Shown piece after piece: positions 7,455-15,560 of a stretch of DNA of 34,654 nucleotides. Under the pieces are notes generated by a model. That model was given only the letters and a program-made list of their open reading frames with translations, was not told the DNA's origin and searched no databases. This DNA comes from an uncultured Flavobacteriales bacterium (lineage in GTDB: Bacteria > Bacteroidota > Bacteroidia > Flavobacteriales > Flavobacteriaceae), in the NCBI GenBank assembly GCA_913058295.1, contig CAJXRD010000037.1, forward strand, positions 1 through 34,654, written 5' to 3'. Position numbers and translations under genes: made by a program. The number at the start of each line of letters is the position of its first letter. Positions within the stretch are counted from its first letter, which is position 1.

Positions 7455-10217
7455 ATGAAAAAATTATATACCCTCATTTTACTATGTAACTTCTGCTTCG
7501 CTTTTTCACAAGAGAAGGATTCCAAGATATCATTACAATTTGAAGATGCTACATTGGAAGAAGTTATTAAAAATATAGAAGAAAAAACCAATTATCAGTT
7601 TTACTATTTAGAGGCTTGGTTTCCTGACAAATTAATTTCTGGCAATTATAAAGAAGCAAGTATTCAAGAAATTCTAGACGACCTTTTTAAAGAATCACTT
7701 ATCAATTATTATATTTCATCAGATAATAAAGTGATTTTAACCAAAAACAATATTATTTACGACAGCTTGCCCAATGGTTTTTTTAAGGAAGAAAATTCCA
7801 TTCCAACCGAAACCGAAACAGCCCCTATTAATTCTCCAATATTTGTAAATGATGAAAATGTTACTAAAGTAAAAAAAATAGAAACTATTCGAATAGGGAG
7901 GGAAAATAAAAACAGCAGTCAAAAACAATTTACATTAAAAGGAATCATCACAAATAAGATTGATGGTAAGCCTATTTCAGATTTAGCTCTTATTGCAAAT
8001 GGTCATAAAATTGGAGCAGTTACTAACAAAAATGGTCTTTACATAATAAAGCTACCTATAGGAATTAATATCATTGAGACAAGATCTCTAGCCTTTGAAG
8101 AAATTAAAATACGAGTGATTATTTATAATGATGGGCAATTAGATTTTAGTATCAACGAAAGTTATGAAGGCTTGGATGAAGTTATTATAAAGACTAATGT
8201 TGAGAAAAACATTGAAGAAGTAATTGCTGGAAAAACCGAAATAAATGTAAAACAGGTGAAAAATATTCCACTGGTGTTAGGTGAAAGAGATATTTTTAAA
8301 GTAGCATTATCATTACCAGGAATTTCCACTGCAGGTGAAGGAGCATCTGGCTATAATGTAAGAGGCGGGAAAACAGATCAAAATCTAATATTATTAGACG
8401 ATGCTGTAATCTATAATCCTATTCATTTTTTCGGAATATTTTCTGCAATTAACCCTTTTACAACTGGTGGGTTTGATATTTATAAAGGGAATATCCCTGC
8501 CAAATACGGTGGCCGATTATCTTCTGTTTTCGATATAAAAACGAAAGATGCAAACATTGAAAAAATTTCTGGTGAAGCTGCTATTGGTCCTGTTACTGGA
8601 AACCTTTCTCTAGAAATTCCTATTGTGAAAGGTAAGTCTGGATTATTGATTGGTGGAAGAGCCACCTATTCCGATTGGATTTTAAGATCCTTAGACAATG
8701 AGGAGCTAAAAAACAGTCAGGCTTCTTATTACGATGTTATTGCAAAATACAACCATAAATTTGATGAAAACAATGAATTAAAAGCATCTGGCTATTTTAG
8801 TAAAGACAAGTATAGTATTACTTCAGATTCTCTGTATAATTATAATAACAGACTTGCATCTATTAAATGGAAGCATAAATTTAACGAGAAAAATAGTGGT
8901 GATTTAATCCTTTCCAATAGCAATTATAGATTTGATATAGAGTACGATGGAAATGCCAATAATGACTTTAAATTAAATTACAATATTGATGAGATTGAGC
9001 TAAAGCTTAATATGCAATATCTTCCAAATAAAAAGCATGCGATAAATTATGGAATAGCTAGTAAACTTTATGATGTAGAGCCTGGAAACTTAACACCTGA
9101 AGGTTCAGAGTCTATTATAGATCCTTTAACAATACCCACAGAAAGAGCTTTGGAATCTGGTTTATTTATATCGGATAATTTTACAATAAACGAGAAATTA
9201 TCTGTCTATGCTGGATTGCGATATTCTATCTATATGTATTTAGGCGAATCTACACAACGGCTTTACGAAAGTGGATTACCAAAAAACGAGACCACACTTA
9301 TTGGCAGTCAAGAATATGATAAAAACGAAGTGGTTAAAACCTATACAGGCCCTGAAATTAGACTTTCTGCACGATATCTAATCAAGCCAGATCTCGCGGT
9401 TAAGGCAAGCTACAACTCTTTATACCAATACATTCATTCATTATCAAACAATACTACTGCCTCTCCTGTAGATACTTGGAAACTTTCAGATTTAAATATT
9501 AGTCCCCAAGATGCTAAACAATTTTCAATAGGATTATTTAAAAGTTTTGAGGATAATAAATATGAACTAAGCATAGAGGGTTATTATAAAAAGATGAACA
9601 ATGTTTTAGATTATAAAGTTGGAGCGCAACTTTTATTAAATGAGACTATCGAACAAGAACTTTTACAAGGAGATGGAAAGTCCTACGGTATTGAGTTTTT
9701 AATTCGGAAAAATTATGGAAAATTAAATGGATGGCTTGGCTATACTTATTCCAGATCTTTTACAAAATTGGATGGTGATTTTGCGGAAGAAATTGTAAAT
9801 GATGGAGAATACTTTCCTTCCAACTATGACAAGCCTCACGACATTAGTTTAGTTACAAATTACAAACTTACACAACGCTTTAGTCTCTCCTCTAATTTTG
9901 TTTATCAAACAGGAAGACCAGTAACCGTCCCTGTTGGAAATTATATTTTTAATGGAGCCGAATATGTTCTTTATAGTGACCGAAATGAATATAGAATTCC
10001 AGATTATTTTAGATTAGATATAGGCGTTAATATTGAAGGAAATCATAAACTTAAAAAACTAGCACATAGCTTTTGGAATATTTCAATCTATAATGTATTG
10101 GGAAGAAACAATCCCTATTCGGTTTATTTTGTAACCGAAAATGGTGAAGTAAAAGCATATCAAACTTCTATTTTTTCTATTCCTATTCCAACCATAACTT
10201 ATAATATAAAATTTTAA
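7455..10217 (+). CDS. TonB-dependent outer-membrane receptor with STN and carboxypeptidase-regulatory domains
   Basis: This is an active outer-membrane uptake channel powered by TonB. The 920-residue product has a signal peptide (1-19), an STN/secretin-TonB short N-terminal domain (~26-97, LQFEDATLEEVIKNIEEKTN to YYISSDNKVILT), and a linker. A carboxypeptidase-D-regulatory-like beta domain follows (~159-245, TLKGIITNKIDGKPISD). The plug is at ~265-375, with GYNVRGGKTDQNLILLDDA and DIYKGNIPAKYGGRLSSVFD. A beta-barrel then ends in an aromatic strand (TITYNIKF). STN domains often receive anti-sigma factors, but no sigma/anti-sigma pair lies nearby. The next gene starts 2 bp after the stop and encodes a DUF4249 lipoprotein, a frequent partner of this receptor subclass. 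There is no SusD homologue. The substrate is unknown. Confidence 0.93.
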   Translation: MKKLYTLILLCNFCFAFSQEKDSKISLQFEDATLEEVIKNIEEKTNYQFYYLEAWFPDKLISGNYKEASIQEILDDLFKESLINYYISSDNKVILTKNNIIYDSLPNGFFKEENSIPTETETAPINSPIFVNDENVTKVKKIETIRIGRENKNSSQKQFTLKGIITNKIDGKPISDLALIANGHKIGAVTNKNGLYIIKLPIGINIIETRSLAFEEIKIRVIIYNDGQLDFSINESYEGLDEVIIKTNVEKNIEEVIAGKTEINVKQVKNIPLVLGERDIFKVALSLPGISTAGEGASGYNVRGGKTDQNLILLDDAVIYNPIHFFGIFSAINPFTTGGFDIYKGNIPAKYGGRLSSVFDIKTKDANIEKISGEAAIGPVTGNLSLEIPIVKGKSGLLIGGRATYSDWILRSLDNEELKNSQASYYDVIAKYNHKFDENNELKASGYFSKDKYSITSDSLYNYNNRLASIKWKHKFNEKNSGDLILSNSNYRFDIEYDGNANNDFKLNYNIDEIELKLNMQYLPNKKHAINYGIASKLYDVEPGNLTPEGSESIIDPLTIPTERALESGLFISDNFTINEKLSVYAGLRYSIYMYLGESTQRLYESGLPKNETTLIGSQEYDKNEVVKTYTGPEIRLSARYLIKPDLAVKASYNSLYQYIHSLSNNTTASPVDTWKLSDLNISPQDAKQFSIGLFKSFEDNKYELSIEGYYKKMNNVLDYKVGAQLLLNETIEQELLQGDGKSYGIEFLIRKNYGKLNGWLGYTYSRSFTKLDGDFAEEIVNDGEYFPSNYDKPHDISLVTNYKLTQRFSLSSNFVYQTGRPVTVPVGNYIFNGAEYVLYSDRNEYRIPDYFRLDIGVNIEGNHKLKKLAHSFWNISIYNVLGRNNPYSVYFVTENGEVKAYQTSIFSIPIPTITYNIKF

Positions 10218-10219
10218 TT

Positions 10220-11428
10220 ATGACTAAAATAAATACACAAAGCCTATTAAAATTGGGACTACTATTGTTTATTTTAAACAGTTGTACCGAAGAAATAGAT
10301 TTTAAAACCGAATCTTTTGAAAGTGCTTTAGTAATAGATGCTACTATTACTAACGAGTTAAAACACCAAGAAGTAATTTTAAGCAGAACCTATGCATTTG
10401 AAGAGGAGGCAACTAATCCAGAAACTAATGCGGAGGTAAGAATAGCTAGTGATAATGGGGAGTTTATATTTCAAGAAATAGAAAATGGAAAGTATGTCTC
10501 TAATACTGCATTTAAAGCAGAGTCCAACACAAATTACTCCTTAAAAGTTACAACAAATAATGGTCAGCTATATAGCTCTTCTCCTATGCAACTTACACAA
10601 GCTACTCAAATAGACCAACTGTATGCAGTAAGAGAAACAAACGATCAAGGAGAAAATGGTATGGCAATTTATGTAGATAGTTATGACCCCTTTGGAAAAT
10701 CTAAAAACTATCGCTATGAATATGAAGAAACTTATAAAATTATTGCTCCAACGTGGGTTCCAGAAGATATTTTAGTTTTAGATGAGTTTTTTCCTTGTAC
10801 CGTAGACCTAGTACCAAAAGCACAAGAAGAACAAGTTTGTTATAATACCGTAAAATCGATTAGCATTAATCAAACCAATACCAATTCATTAACAGAAGAT
10901 AGAGTTACTAGACATTTGATTCGGTTTATTAATGAAGATAATTATATAATATCACATCGGTATAGTATTCTTTTAAAACAATATATTCCTTCACAAGAAG
11001 CGTATACCTATTATGAAACGCTAAATCATTTTTCTGAAGAAAGTAGTTTATTATCTCAAGTACAACCAGGATTTATTAATAGTAATGTGTTTTCTGAAAG
11101 CAATCCTAGTGAAAATGTTTTAGGATTTTTTGATGTTTCATCGGTATCTTCAGAAAGAATTTATTTTAATTATAGAGACTTTTACCCAGATGAAAATTTA
11201 CCACCATTTCCTGTTATTTGTTATCCTGTAGAACATTACCAATTTACTTCAGGTGGCGCTTGCGGCTCCTTAATTACAGAATTACTTAGAGATAGAGTAG
11301 TCTATCATAGTGGAGCAACAGTCAGGCCTGATAACACAACTATAGGCCCTTTTTTAATGGTACTTAGGGAATGTGGAGATTGTACCGCTTTAGGTAAGAA
11401 TGTAGCACCAGATTTTTGGGAAGAATAA
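10220..11428 (+). CDS. DUF4249 domain-containing lipoprotein
   Basis: The 402-residue protein starts with a lipoprotein signal ending in LNSC (C22) and continues with the DUF4249 pattern (EEIDFKTESFESALVIDATI, then NEVILSRTY-like and NAEVRIASDNGEF segments). The C-terminal third has several cysteines (PFPVICYPVEHYQFTSGGACG and LRECGDCTALG) that may form disulfides in the envelope. DUF4249 lipoproteins are encoded next to TonB-dependent receptors across Bacteroidota and probably act as surface or periplasmic partners of the receptor, in place of SusD. Translational coupling with the receptor is likely because only 2 bp separate the genes. The exact function of the domain is unknown. Confidence 0.88.
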   Translation: MTKINTQSLLKLGLLLFILNSCTEEIDFKTESFESALVIDATITNELKHQEVILSRTYAFEEEATNPETNAEVRIASDNGEFIFQEIENGKYVSNTAFKAESNTNYSLKVTTNNGQLYSSSPMQLTQATQIDQLYAVRETNDQGENGMAIYVDSYDPFGKSKNYRYEYEETYKIIAPTWVPEDILVLDEFFPCTVDLVPKAQEEQVCYNTVKSISINQTNTNSLTEDRVTRHLIRFINEDNYIISHRYSILLKQYIPSQEAYTYYETLNHFSEESSLLSQVQPGFINSNVFSESNPSENVLGFFDVSSVSSERIYFNYRDFYPDENLPPFPVICYPVEHYQFTSGGACGSLITELLRDRVVYHSGATVRPDNTTIGPFLMVLRECGDCTALGKNVAPDFWEE

Positions 11429-11441
11429 AAAATAAATAATT

Positions 11442-13193
11442 ATGAAAAAAACAAAAATCATAGCATTACTAATATTTACTCTTAGTATACAAACAATATA
11501 TAGTCAAAGGGATAATAATAGCTATATCGATGCTTATAATTTTACTCCCAAAGAAAACATCTTTGTTCATTATAACACTTCCTTATTGTTTGCAGGAGAA
11601 TATCTTTATTACAAGGTCTATTGTTTAAACGCAACACATAATCAATTAAGCAAATTAAGTAAAGTAGCCTATGTAGAGCTTATTAGTGAAGATAAACAAA
11701 AAGTATTTAGACATAAAATTAGTCTGAAAAATGGATTAGGGCAAGGAGACTTTTTTATCTCTACTTCTATTCCATCTGGTAATTATAAAATAATCGCTTA
11801 TACGCAATGGATGAAAAACGGAGGAAGAAATTATTTTTTCCAGGGGGATATTAGTATTATTAATCCATATCTAGCGAATCAAAAATCGATTATAGATACC
11901 ACTAATATTTCAACAAATTATAATTCAGAAAAAAATAAAATCCAGAATTCTTCCTATTATTTAAAATTGACTACAAACAGTGAAAAGTATAAAAAAAGAG
12001 AGAAAGTAGCAATAAACATAATTAACCTTAAAGAAGTAGGAGGCCATGGTAATTACTCTATTTCTGTTAGAAAATTAGACACTGTTAATTCCACAGTAAG
12101 AATTACAGCTATAGATTATAAAAAGAATTATTCAAACCAGGAAATCACTAAAAATAAAAAAGTTTCAGAAATATATAATCCTGAAATCAATGGAGGCATC
12201 ATCTCTGGCAGTATCCTAAATAATAGTACTAATTTACCTGCTCAAGAAGAGGATGTAAGTATTTCGATTCCGGGTAAAAATTTTATTTTTAAAACGGTAA
12301 CCACAGACGAAAACGGTGCCTTTAATATTTCTATAAAAGAAAATCATATTAAAGAAACGGGAATAATTCAAGTACTTGGTGAGGATAGAGAAAACTTTAG
12401 TGTAGAAATAACAGAAACACCTTCTGTAGATTTATCACAATTAAAATTCAACTCTTTTAAAATAACTCCATCCATAAAAGAAATGGTTTTAGAAAGAAGT
12501 ATTTATAATCAAATAGAAAATGGTTATTATGCTATAAAGCCAGACACCATTGTTTCATTACCAGCACAAAAACCATTTTATTCAGACTACAATTCTACCG
12601 TTTATACTTTAGAAGATTACGCAAAATTTAACACTGTAAAAGATGTGTTTATTGAAATTGTAGAGGATGTTTGGACCACAAAAAACAAAAATGGAGATCG
12701 GGTCTTTTATGTTAGAAACTTTACGGATAATAATAAAAACCATCTCCCTTTAATTTTTATGGATGGAGTATTAATACAGAACCACAATCACTTAATAGAA
12801 TACAAAGCCAATAAAATAAAAAAGATAGAAATTTTACAAGGAGAGGCTCATTTTGGCACTTCAATTTATCAAGGAGTTATTATTGTGGAAACTATTGATG
12901 GTGATTATAAAAACTTATTAAAAGGAGGTTTTTTAAAGGAATTAAATTTATTTAACCCCCAGCCTACAAAAAATTACTTTCATCAAGTTTATAATGACAA
13001 TAGCGATAACTCTCAACACATTCCAGATTTCAGAAACCAACTATTATGGAGTCCTAACATAAAATTAAATACTAAGGAACAAGAAATATCTTTTTACACA
13101 TCAGACAATTCTGGAGATTATGAAATATGTTTAGAAGGGTTTACAATTTATGGAAAACCAATTACTATACGAAAAGTCATTCATGTGGAATAA
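11442..13193 (+). CDS. Secreted MG2/carboxypeptidase-regulatory protein with a plug-like C-terminal region
   Basis: The 583-residue product has a signal peptide (to IYSQ, residue 22). Residues ~30-145 resemble an alpha-2-macroglobulin MG2-like beta domain, with FTPKENIFVHYNTSLLFAGE, YYKVYCLN, and PSGNYKIIAYTQWMKN. A carboxypeptidase-regulatory-like domain follows near 250-330 (GGIISGSILNNSTNLPAQ to TTDENGAFNISI). A region near 435-485 (PLIFMDGVLIQN, IKKIEILQGEAHFGTSIY, QGVIIVET) resembles the end of a TonB-receptor plug, without a barrel after it. It is the third gene of the operon, 13 bp after the DUF4249 gene. Proteins of this design commonly accompany TonB receptor/DUF4249 pairs, probably as envelope partners. 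The precise role is unknown. The domain calls are by eye. Confidence 0.7.
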   Translation: MKKTKIIALLIFTLSIQTIYSQRDNNSYIDAYNFTPKENIFVHYNTSLLFAGEYLYYKVYCLNATHNQLSKLSKVAYVELISEDKQKVFRHKISLKNGLGQGDFFISTSIPSGNYKIIAYTQWMKNGGRNYFFQGDISIINPYLANQKSIIDTTNISTNYNSEKNKIQNSSYYLKLTTNSEKYKKREKVAINIINLKEVGGHGNYSISVRKLDTVNSTVRITAIDYKKNYSNQEITKNKKVSEIYNPEINGGIISGSILNNSTNLPAQEEDVSISIPGKNFIFKTVTTDENGAFNISIKENHIKETGIIQVLGEDRENFSVEITETPSVDLSQLKFNSFKITPSIKEMVLERSIYNQIENGYYAIKPDTIVSLPAQKPFYSDYNSTVYTLEDYAKFNTVKDVFIEIVEDVWTTKNKNGDRVFYVRNFTDNNKNHLPLIFMDGVLIQNHNHLIEYKANKIKKIEILQGEAHFGTSIYQGVIIVETIDGDYKNLLKGGFLKELNLFNPQPTKNYFHQVYNDNSDNSQHIPDFRNQLLWSPNIKLNTKEQEISFYTSDNSGDYEICLEGFTIYGKPITIRKVIHVE

Positions 13194-13227
13194 TATACCT
13201 AAAGCTTTGTTAAAACCAGTAAATATG

Positions 13228-13249
13228 GTCTAAATTTATAAATACCGAC
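13228..13249. promoter_or_regulatory. 22-bp dyad operator candidate, copy 2 (upstream of paralogue 2)
   Basis: The sequence is GTC-TAA-ATTTATAAAT-ACC-GAC, differing from the copy at 7353-7374 at one position. It ends 8 bp before a TTTG that could be the -33 element of the promoter at 13258-13289, the typical place for an activator site. Confidence 0.6.
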
Positions 13250-13257
13250 CACCTTAG

Positions 13258-13289
13258 TTTGCATACACGGATAGACCGTAGTACTTTTG
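13258..13289 (+). promoter_or_regulatory. Bacteroidota-type promoter for paralogue 2
   Basis: TTTG at 13258-13261 and TACTTTTG at 13282-13289 (fits TAnnTTTG) are separated by 20 bp. The predicted start would leave a ~70-nt leader before ATG 13369. Confidence 0.5.
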
Positions 13290-13368
13290 AACTATCAAAT
13301 AGAATAAAAGAATTTCGAAATTAAAATTTGAATTTGAATTCATCAATTATAAATTAAAATAAAATATT

Positions 13369-14085
13369 ATGAAAAAGAAAATATTAATTGCACTTAGCTT
13401 TCTATTAATAGGGTCAGGTTTTATTTATGCCCAAAATAGAACTATTCAACTAGAAACAGATTTTTTTGTAAATTCTATGGATCGAAACTATGTAGCGCCA
13501 GATTTTGTAGATAAATATGATGGGTCTCCATATAATTCTACTACATTTTTATTGGGGAATATTTATATCAATAATGAGCTAACTAAGTCTGATGTAGCAA
13601 TGCGTTATAACATCTATTCCGATGAGATGCAAGTTAAAGAAACGTTACAAACTGAGGATAAAGATATCACAGCTTTAATAAAATCTCCAGATATCTCTGT
13701 GACCATATTAAAAGATAAGTTTGTTTATGTGCCTAAAGGAAAAGGTCTAGAAAAAGGAGGGTATTATCAAGTAGAAACTACTGGTAAAACTTATAGCCTT
13801 TATAAGAAACTTGGTAAAGAGTATTTTGAAGCTAGTAAAGCAAAAACTTCTTTTGAAAGAGATGTTCCTGCAAAGTTTGAAGATAGAACTAGCTATTATA
13901 TCCATTTTAGTAATGGTGGCATGGTGTTTTTACCAAAAAACAAAAAGAAAAGATATAAAGCTTTTGGTGAAAGTGAAGCTCTAGTTAAAGCATATGCAAA
14001 AGAAAGAAACTTAGATATTACAAAGGAGAAAGATTTAAGAAGAGTAATTGTTTATTTAGATAATAAAAAAAGTATTACTCAGTAA
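13369..14085 (+). CDS. Secreted/periplasmic protein of unknown function, paralogue 2 of 3
   Basis: The 238-residue protein has a signal peptide (MKKKILIALSFLLIGSGFIYAQ). It aligns along its whole length with the products of 4779-5474 and 14204-14911: GSPYNSTTFLLG, then MRYN, YSLYKKLGKEYF, KTSFERDVPAKFEDR, a lysine-rich PKNKKKRYKAFGE and DITKEKDLRRVIVYLD. The two downstream copies are the closest pair (both have a [KS]xSFE[RK]DV motif, which copy 1 lacks). Its promoter region carries the 22-bp dyad that also precedes the TonB-receptor operon, so it may be co-regulated with that operon. It is followed by a strong terminator (14111-14141). The family is not one I can name; no enzyme motif, lipobox or T9SS tail is visible. 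Confidence 0.75.
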   Translation: MKKKILIALSFLLIGSGFIYAQNRTIQLETDFFVNSMDRNYVAPDFVDKYDGSPYNSTTFLLGNIYINNELTKSDVAMRYNIYSDEMQVKETLQTEDKDITALIKSPDISVTILKDKFVYVPKGKGLEKGGYYQVETTGKTYSLYKKLGKEYFEASKAKTSFERDVPAKFEDRTSYYIHFSNGGMVFLPKNKKKRYKAFGESEALVKAYAKERNLDITKEKDLRRVIVYLDNKKSITQ

Positions 14086-14110
14086 TAGAATCTTTAAAAC
14101 AATAAAAGAG

Positions 14111-14141
14111 AAAAAAGCGACATCAATGATGTCGCTTTTTT
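14111..14141. terminator. Strong bidirectional intrinsic terminator
   Basis: AAAAAA then GCGACATC (14117-14124) pairs with GATGTCGC (14128-14135) followed by T6. It ends paralogue 2. Because of the symmetric A/T flanks it could also stop transcripts that run leftward out of tsaB and antisense through paralogue 3. Its 8-bp GC arm is identical to that of the terminator at 14941. Confidence 0.88.
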
Positions 14142-14142
14142 C

Positions 14143-14172
14143 TTGAGTTTTAAATTTCATTTGTTAACTTTG
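14143..14172 (+). promoter_or_regulatory. Bacteroidota-type promoter for paralogue 3
   Basis: TTG at 14143-14145 and TAACTTTG at 14165-14172 are separated by exactly 19 bp, matching the TTG-N19-TAnnTTTG arrangement. The box ends 31 bp before ATG 14204. It begins directly after the preceding terminator's T-tract. Confidence 0.65.
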
Positions 14173-14203
14173 AGAAATAGATTTTCACTTAAAAAATATA
14201 CTA

Positions 14204-14911
14204 ATGAAAAGCCCCTTACTTGTAATATTTTTTTATCTTTTTATAAATTCTGCATATAGTCAAAATGATTTTTATAGGTATGTGGTGGTAGAAGATAATA
14301 TAACAACCAGAAGTAAGAGAATATCTTCTGACACCAATTATTTACCCGATGATATTATTGGAACTCCATATAGTGATGAAGCATTTTTTAAAGGAAGCGT
14401 ATATGAAAACAATGAAACTACCATAAAAGACCTGTATTTTAGATATAATGCCTTCCAAGATTTTATAGAAGTTAAAAAAAAATTGAGTGATCCTGATAGT
14501 AAAATATTTCTTTTAAAAAAGGACCCTAATGTTTTAATCAAGTTTAATGATGAGTATTTAATGTTTGATGAAAAAATAAATGGTTATTATCAAATATTAT
14601 TTATTGGTAATAATTATAAACTTTATAAAAAATTATATAAAAAATATTACAAACCTATAACAGCAAAATCGTCCTTCGAAAAAGATGTGTTGGCTACATA
14701 TAAAGATATTCCAAAATATTTTTTAGTAGACAATGAAGATACCCTTTATGAGTTTCCAGACTCAAAAAATAAAAAAATAAAACTTTTTGGCAATAAAAAA
14801 TCCGAAATCCAAAATTATGTGAAGAGTAATCGATTAGATATTAATGACGAAGATATCTTAGTTAAGGTGGTTCGTTATTTCGACACTTTTGAGGATGCTA
14901 GCCCGCAATAA
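14204..14911 (+). CDS. Secreted/periplasmic protein of unknown function, paralogue 3 of 3
   Basis: The 235-residue product has a signal peptide (to SAYSQ, residue 20). The family landmarks are GTPYSDEAFFKG, YFRYNAFQDFIEVKK, YKLYKKLYKKYY, SSFEKDVLATYKD, FPDSKNKKIKLFG and DINDEDILVKVVRYFD. It has its own promoter and a terminator that lies inside the convergent tsaB gene; the two coding regions overlap by 14 bp at their 3' ends. It is especially rich in Lys, Tyr and Asn. It is probably a tandem duplicate of the gene just upstream, since even the terminator stem is shared. Function unknown. Confidence 0.75.
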   Translation: MKSPLLVIFFYLFINSAYSQNDFYRYVVVEDNITTRSKRISSDTNYLPDDIIGTPYSDEAFFKGSVYENNETTIKDLYFRYNAFQDFIEVKKKLSDPDSKIFLLKKDPNVLIKFNDEYLMFDEKINGYYQILFIGNNYKLYKKLYKKYYKPITAKSSFEKDVLATYKDIPKYFLVDNEDTLYEFPDSKNKKIKLFGNKKSEIQNYVKSNRLDINDEDILVKVVRYFDTFEDASPQ

Positions 14912-15560
14912 AATCTTTTAAATAATATGGCTCAAAATAGGCGACATCTTCGATGTCGCTTTTTTTATGTTTATCATTTGCCAGTAAACCCATATTATTA
15001 GCCGATGGTAATTTGCCTTCTATAAATATTGCATTTTTATGATTGCAAATTGTTTTAAATTTTTCTACTCCATCTCCAATAAAATAAACTGTCCCCTTTT
15101 CTAAATAGTCTGAAAAGGAATTTTCATCTAATATCTCAGCTTTAGTTTCTCTTAGTTGTTTTTTATTTTCCGCACTATATACTGCCGAGTAAACTTCCAT
15201 TCGCCTTGCATCTAACATAGATACAATAAACCCCTCTTTTTCTTTTACTTGATAAGCTAAAGAATCTAAAGTTGGTATCGAAATTAAAGGGATCTCTAAG
15301 GCAAAGCACAATCCTTTAGCTGCAGAAACGCCAATTCGAAGACCTGTATAAGATCCTGGGCCTTTACTCACTGCTATAGCATCGAGTTGTGATTTAGAAA
15401 TATTATTTTTTAATAGGAGCTCTCCCATATAAACATGAAGTCGTTCCGCATGAGAATAGCTATTATTATAATCTTCTTTTAATGAAATAACACTTCCGTT
15501 TACCGAAAGTGCTACAGAACAATTAGTTGTTGCGGTTTCAATACATAAAATTGTAGCCAT
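14898..15560 (-). CDS. tsaB: TsaB, tRNA threonylcarbamoyladenosine (t6A37) biosynthesis complex subunit
   Basis: TsaB is the dimerisation partner of TsaD in making t6A at position 37 of ANN-decoding tRNAs in the cytoplasm. The 220-residue protein has the actin-fold start ILCIETATTNCSVALS, the signature VSKGPGSYTGLRIGVSAAKG, SIPTLDSLA, SMLDARRMEVYSA and a C-terminal VAYFEPYYLKDF, all typical. The length is normal. Its ATG overlaps the stop codon of the efflux adaptor gene by one base, so it is translated as the last gene of the ABC-efflux operon. Its 3' end overlaps paralogue 3 by 14 bp on the other strand, and its codons for SDIEDVA form the terminator hairpin of that gene (14941-14966). Confidence 0.95.
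   Translation of the reverse strand: MATILCIETATTNCSVALSVNGSVISLKEDYNNSYSHAERLHVYMGELLLKNNISKSQLDAIAVSKGPGSYTGLRIGVSAAKGLCFALEIPLISIPTLDSLAYQVKEKEGFIVSMLDARRMEVYSAVYSAENKKQLRETKAEILDENSFSDYLEKGTVYFIGDGVEKFKTICNHKNAIFIEGKLPSANNMGLLANDKHKKSDIEDVAYFEPYYLKDFIAG
14941..14966 (+). terminator. Intrinsic terminator of paralogue 3, embedded in the tsaB coding sequence
   Basis: GCGACATC (14941-14948) and GATGTCGC (14952-14959) form an 8-bp perfect stem with a TTC loop, followed by T7 (14960-14966). It begins 30 bp after the stop of the plus-strand gene. On the other strand the same bases encode KKSDIEDVA of TsaB. Confidence 0.85.
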
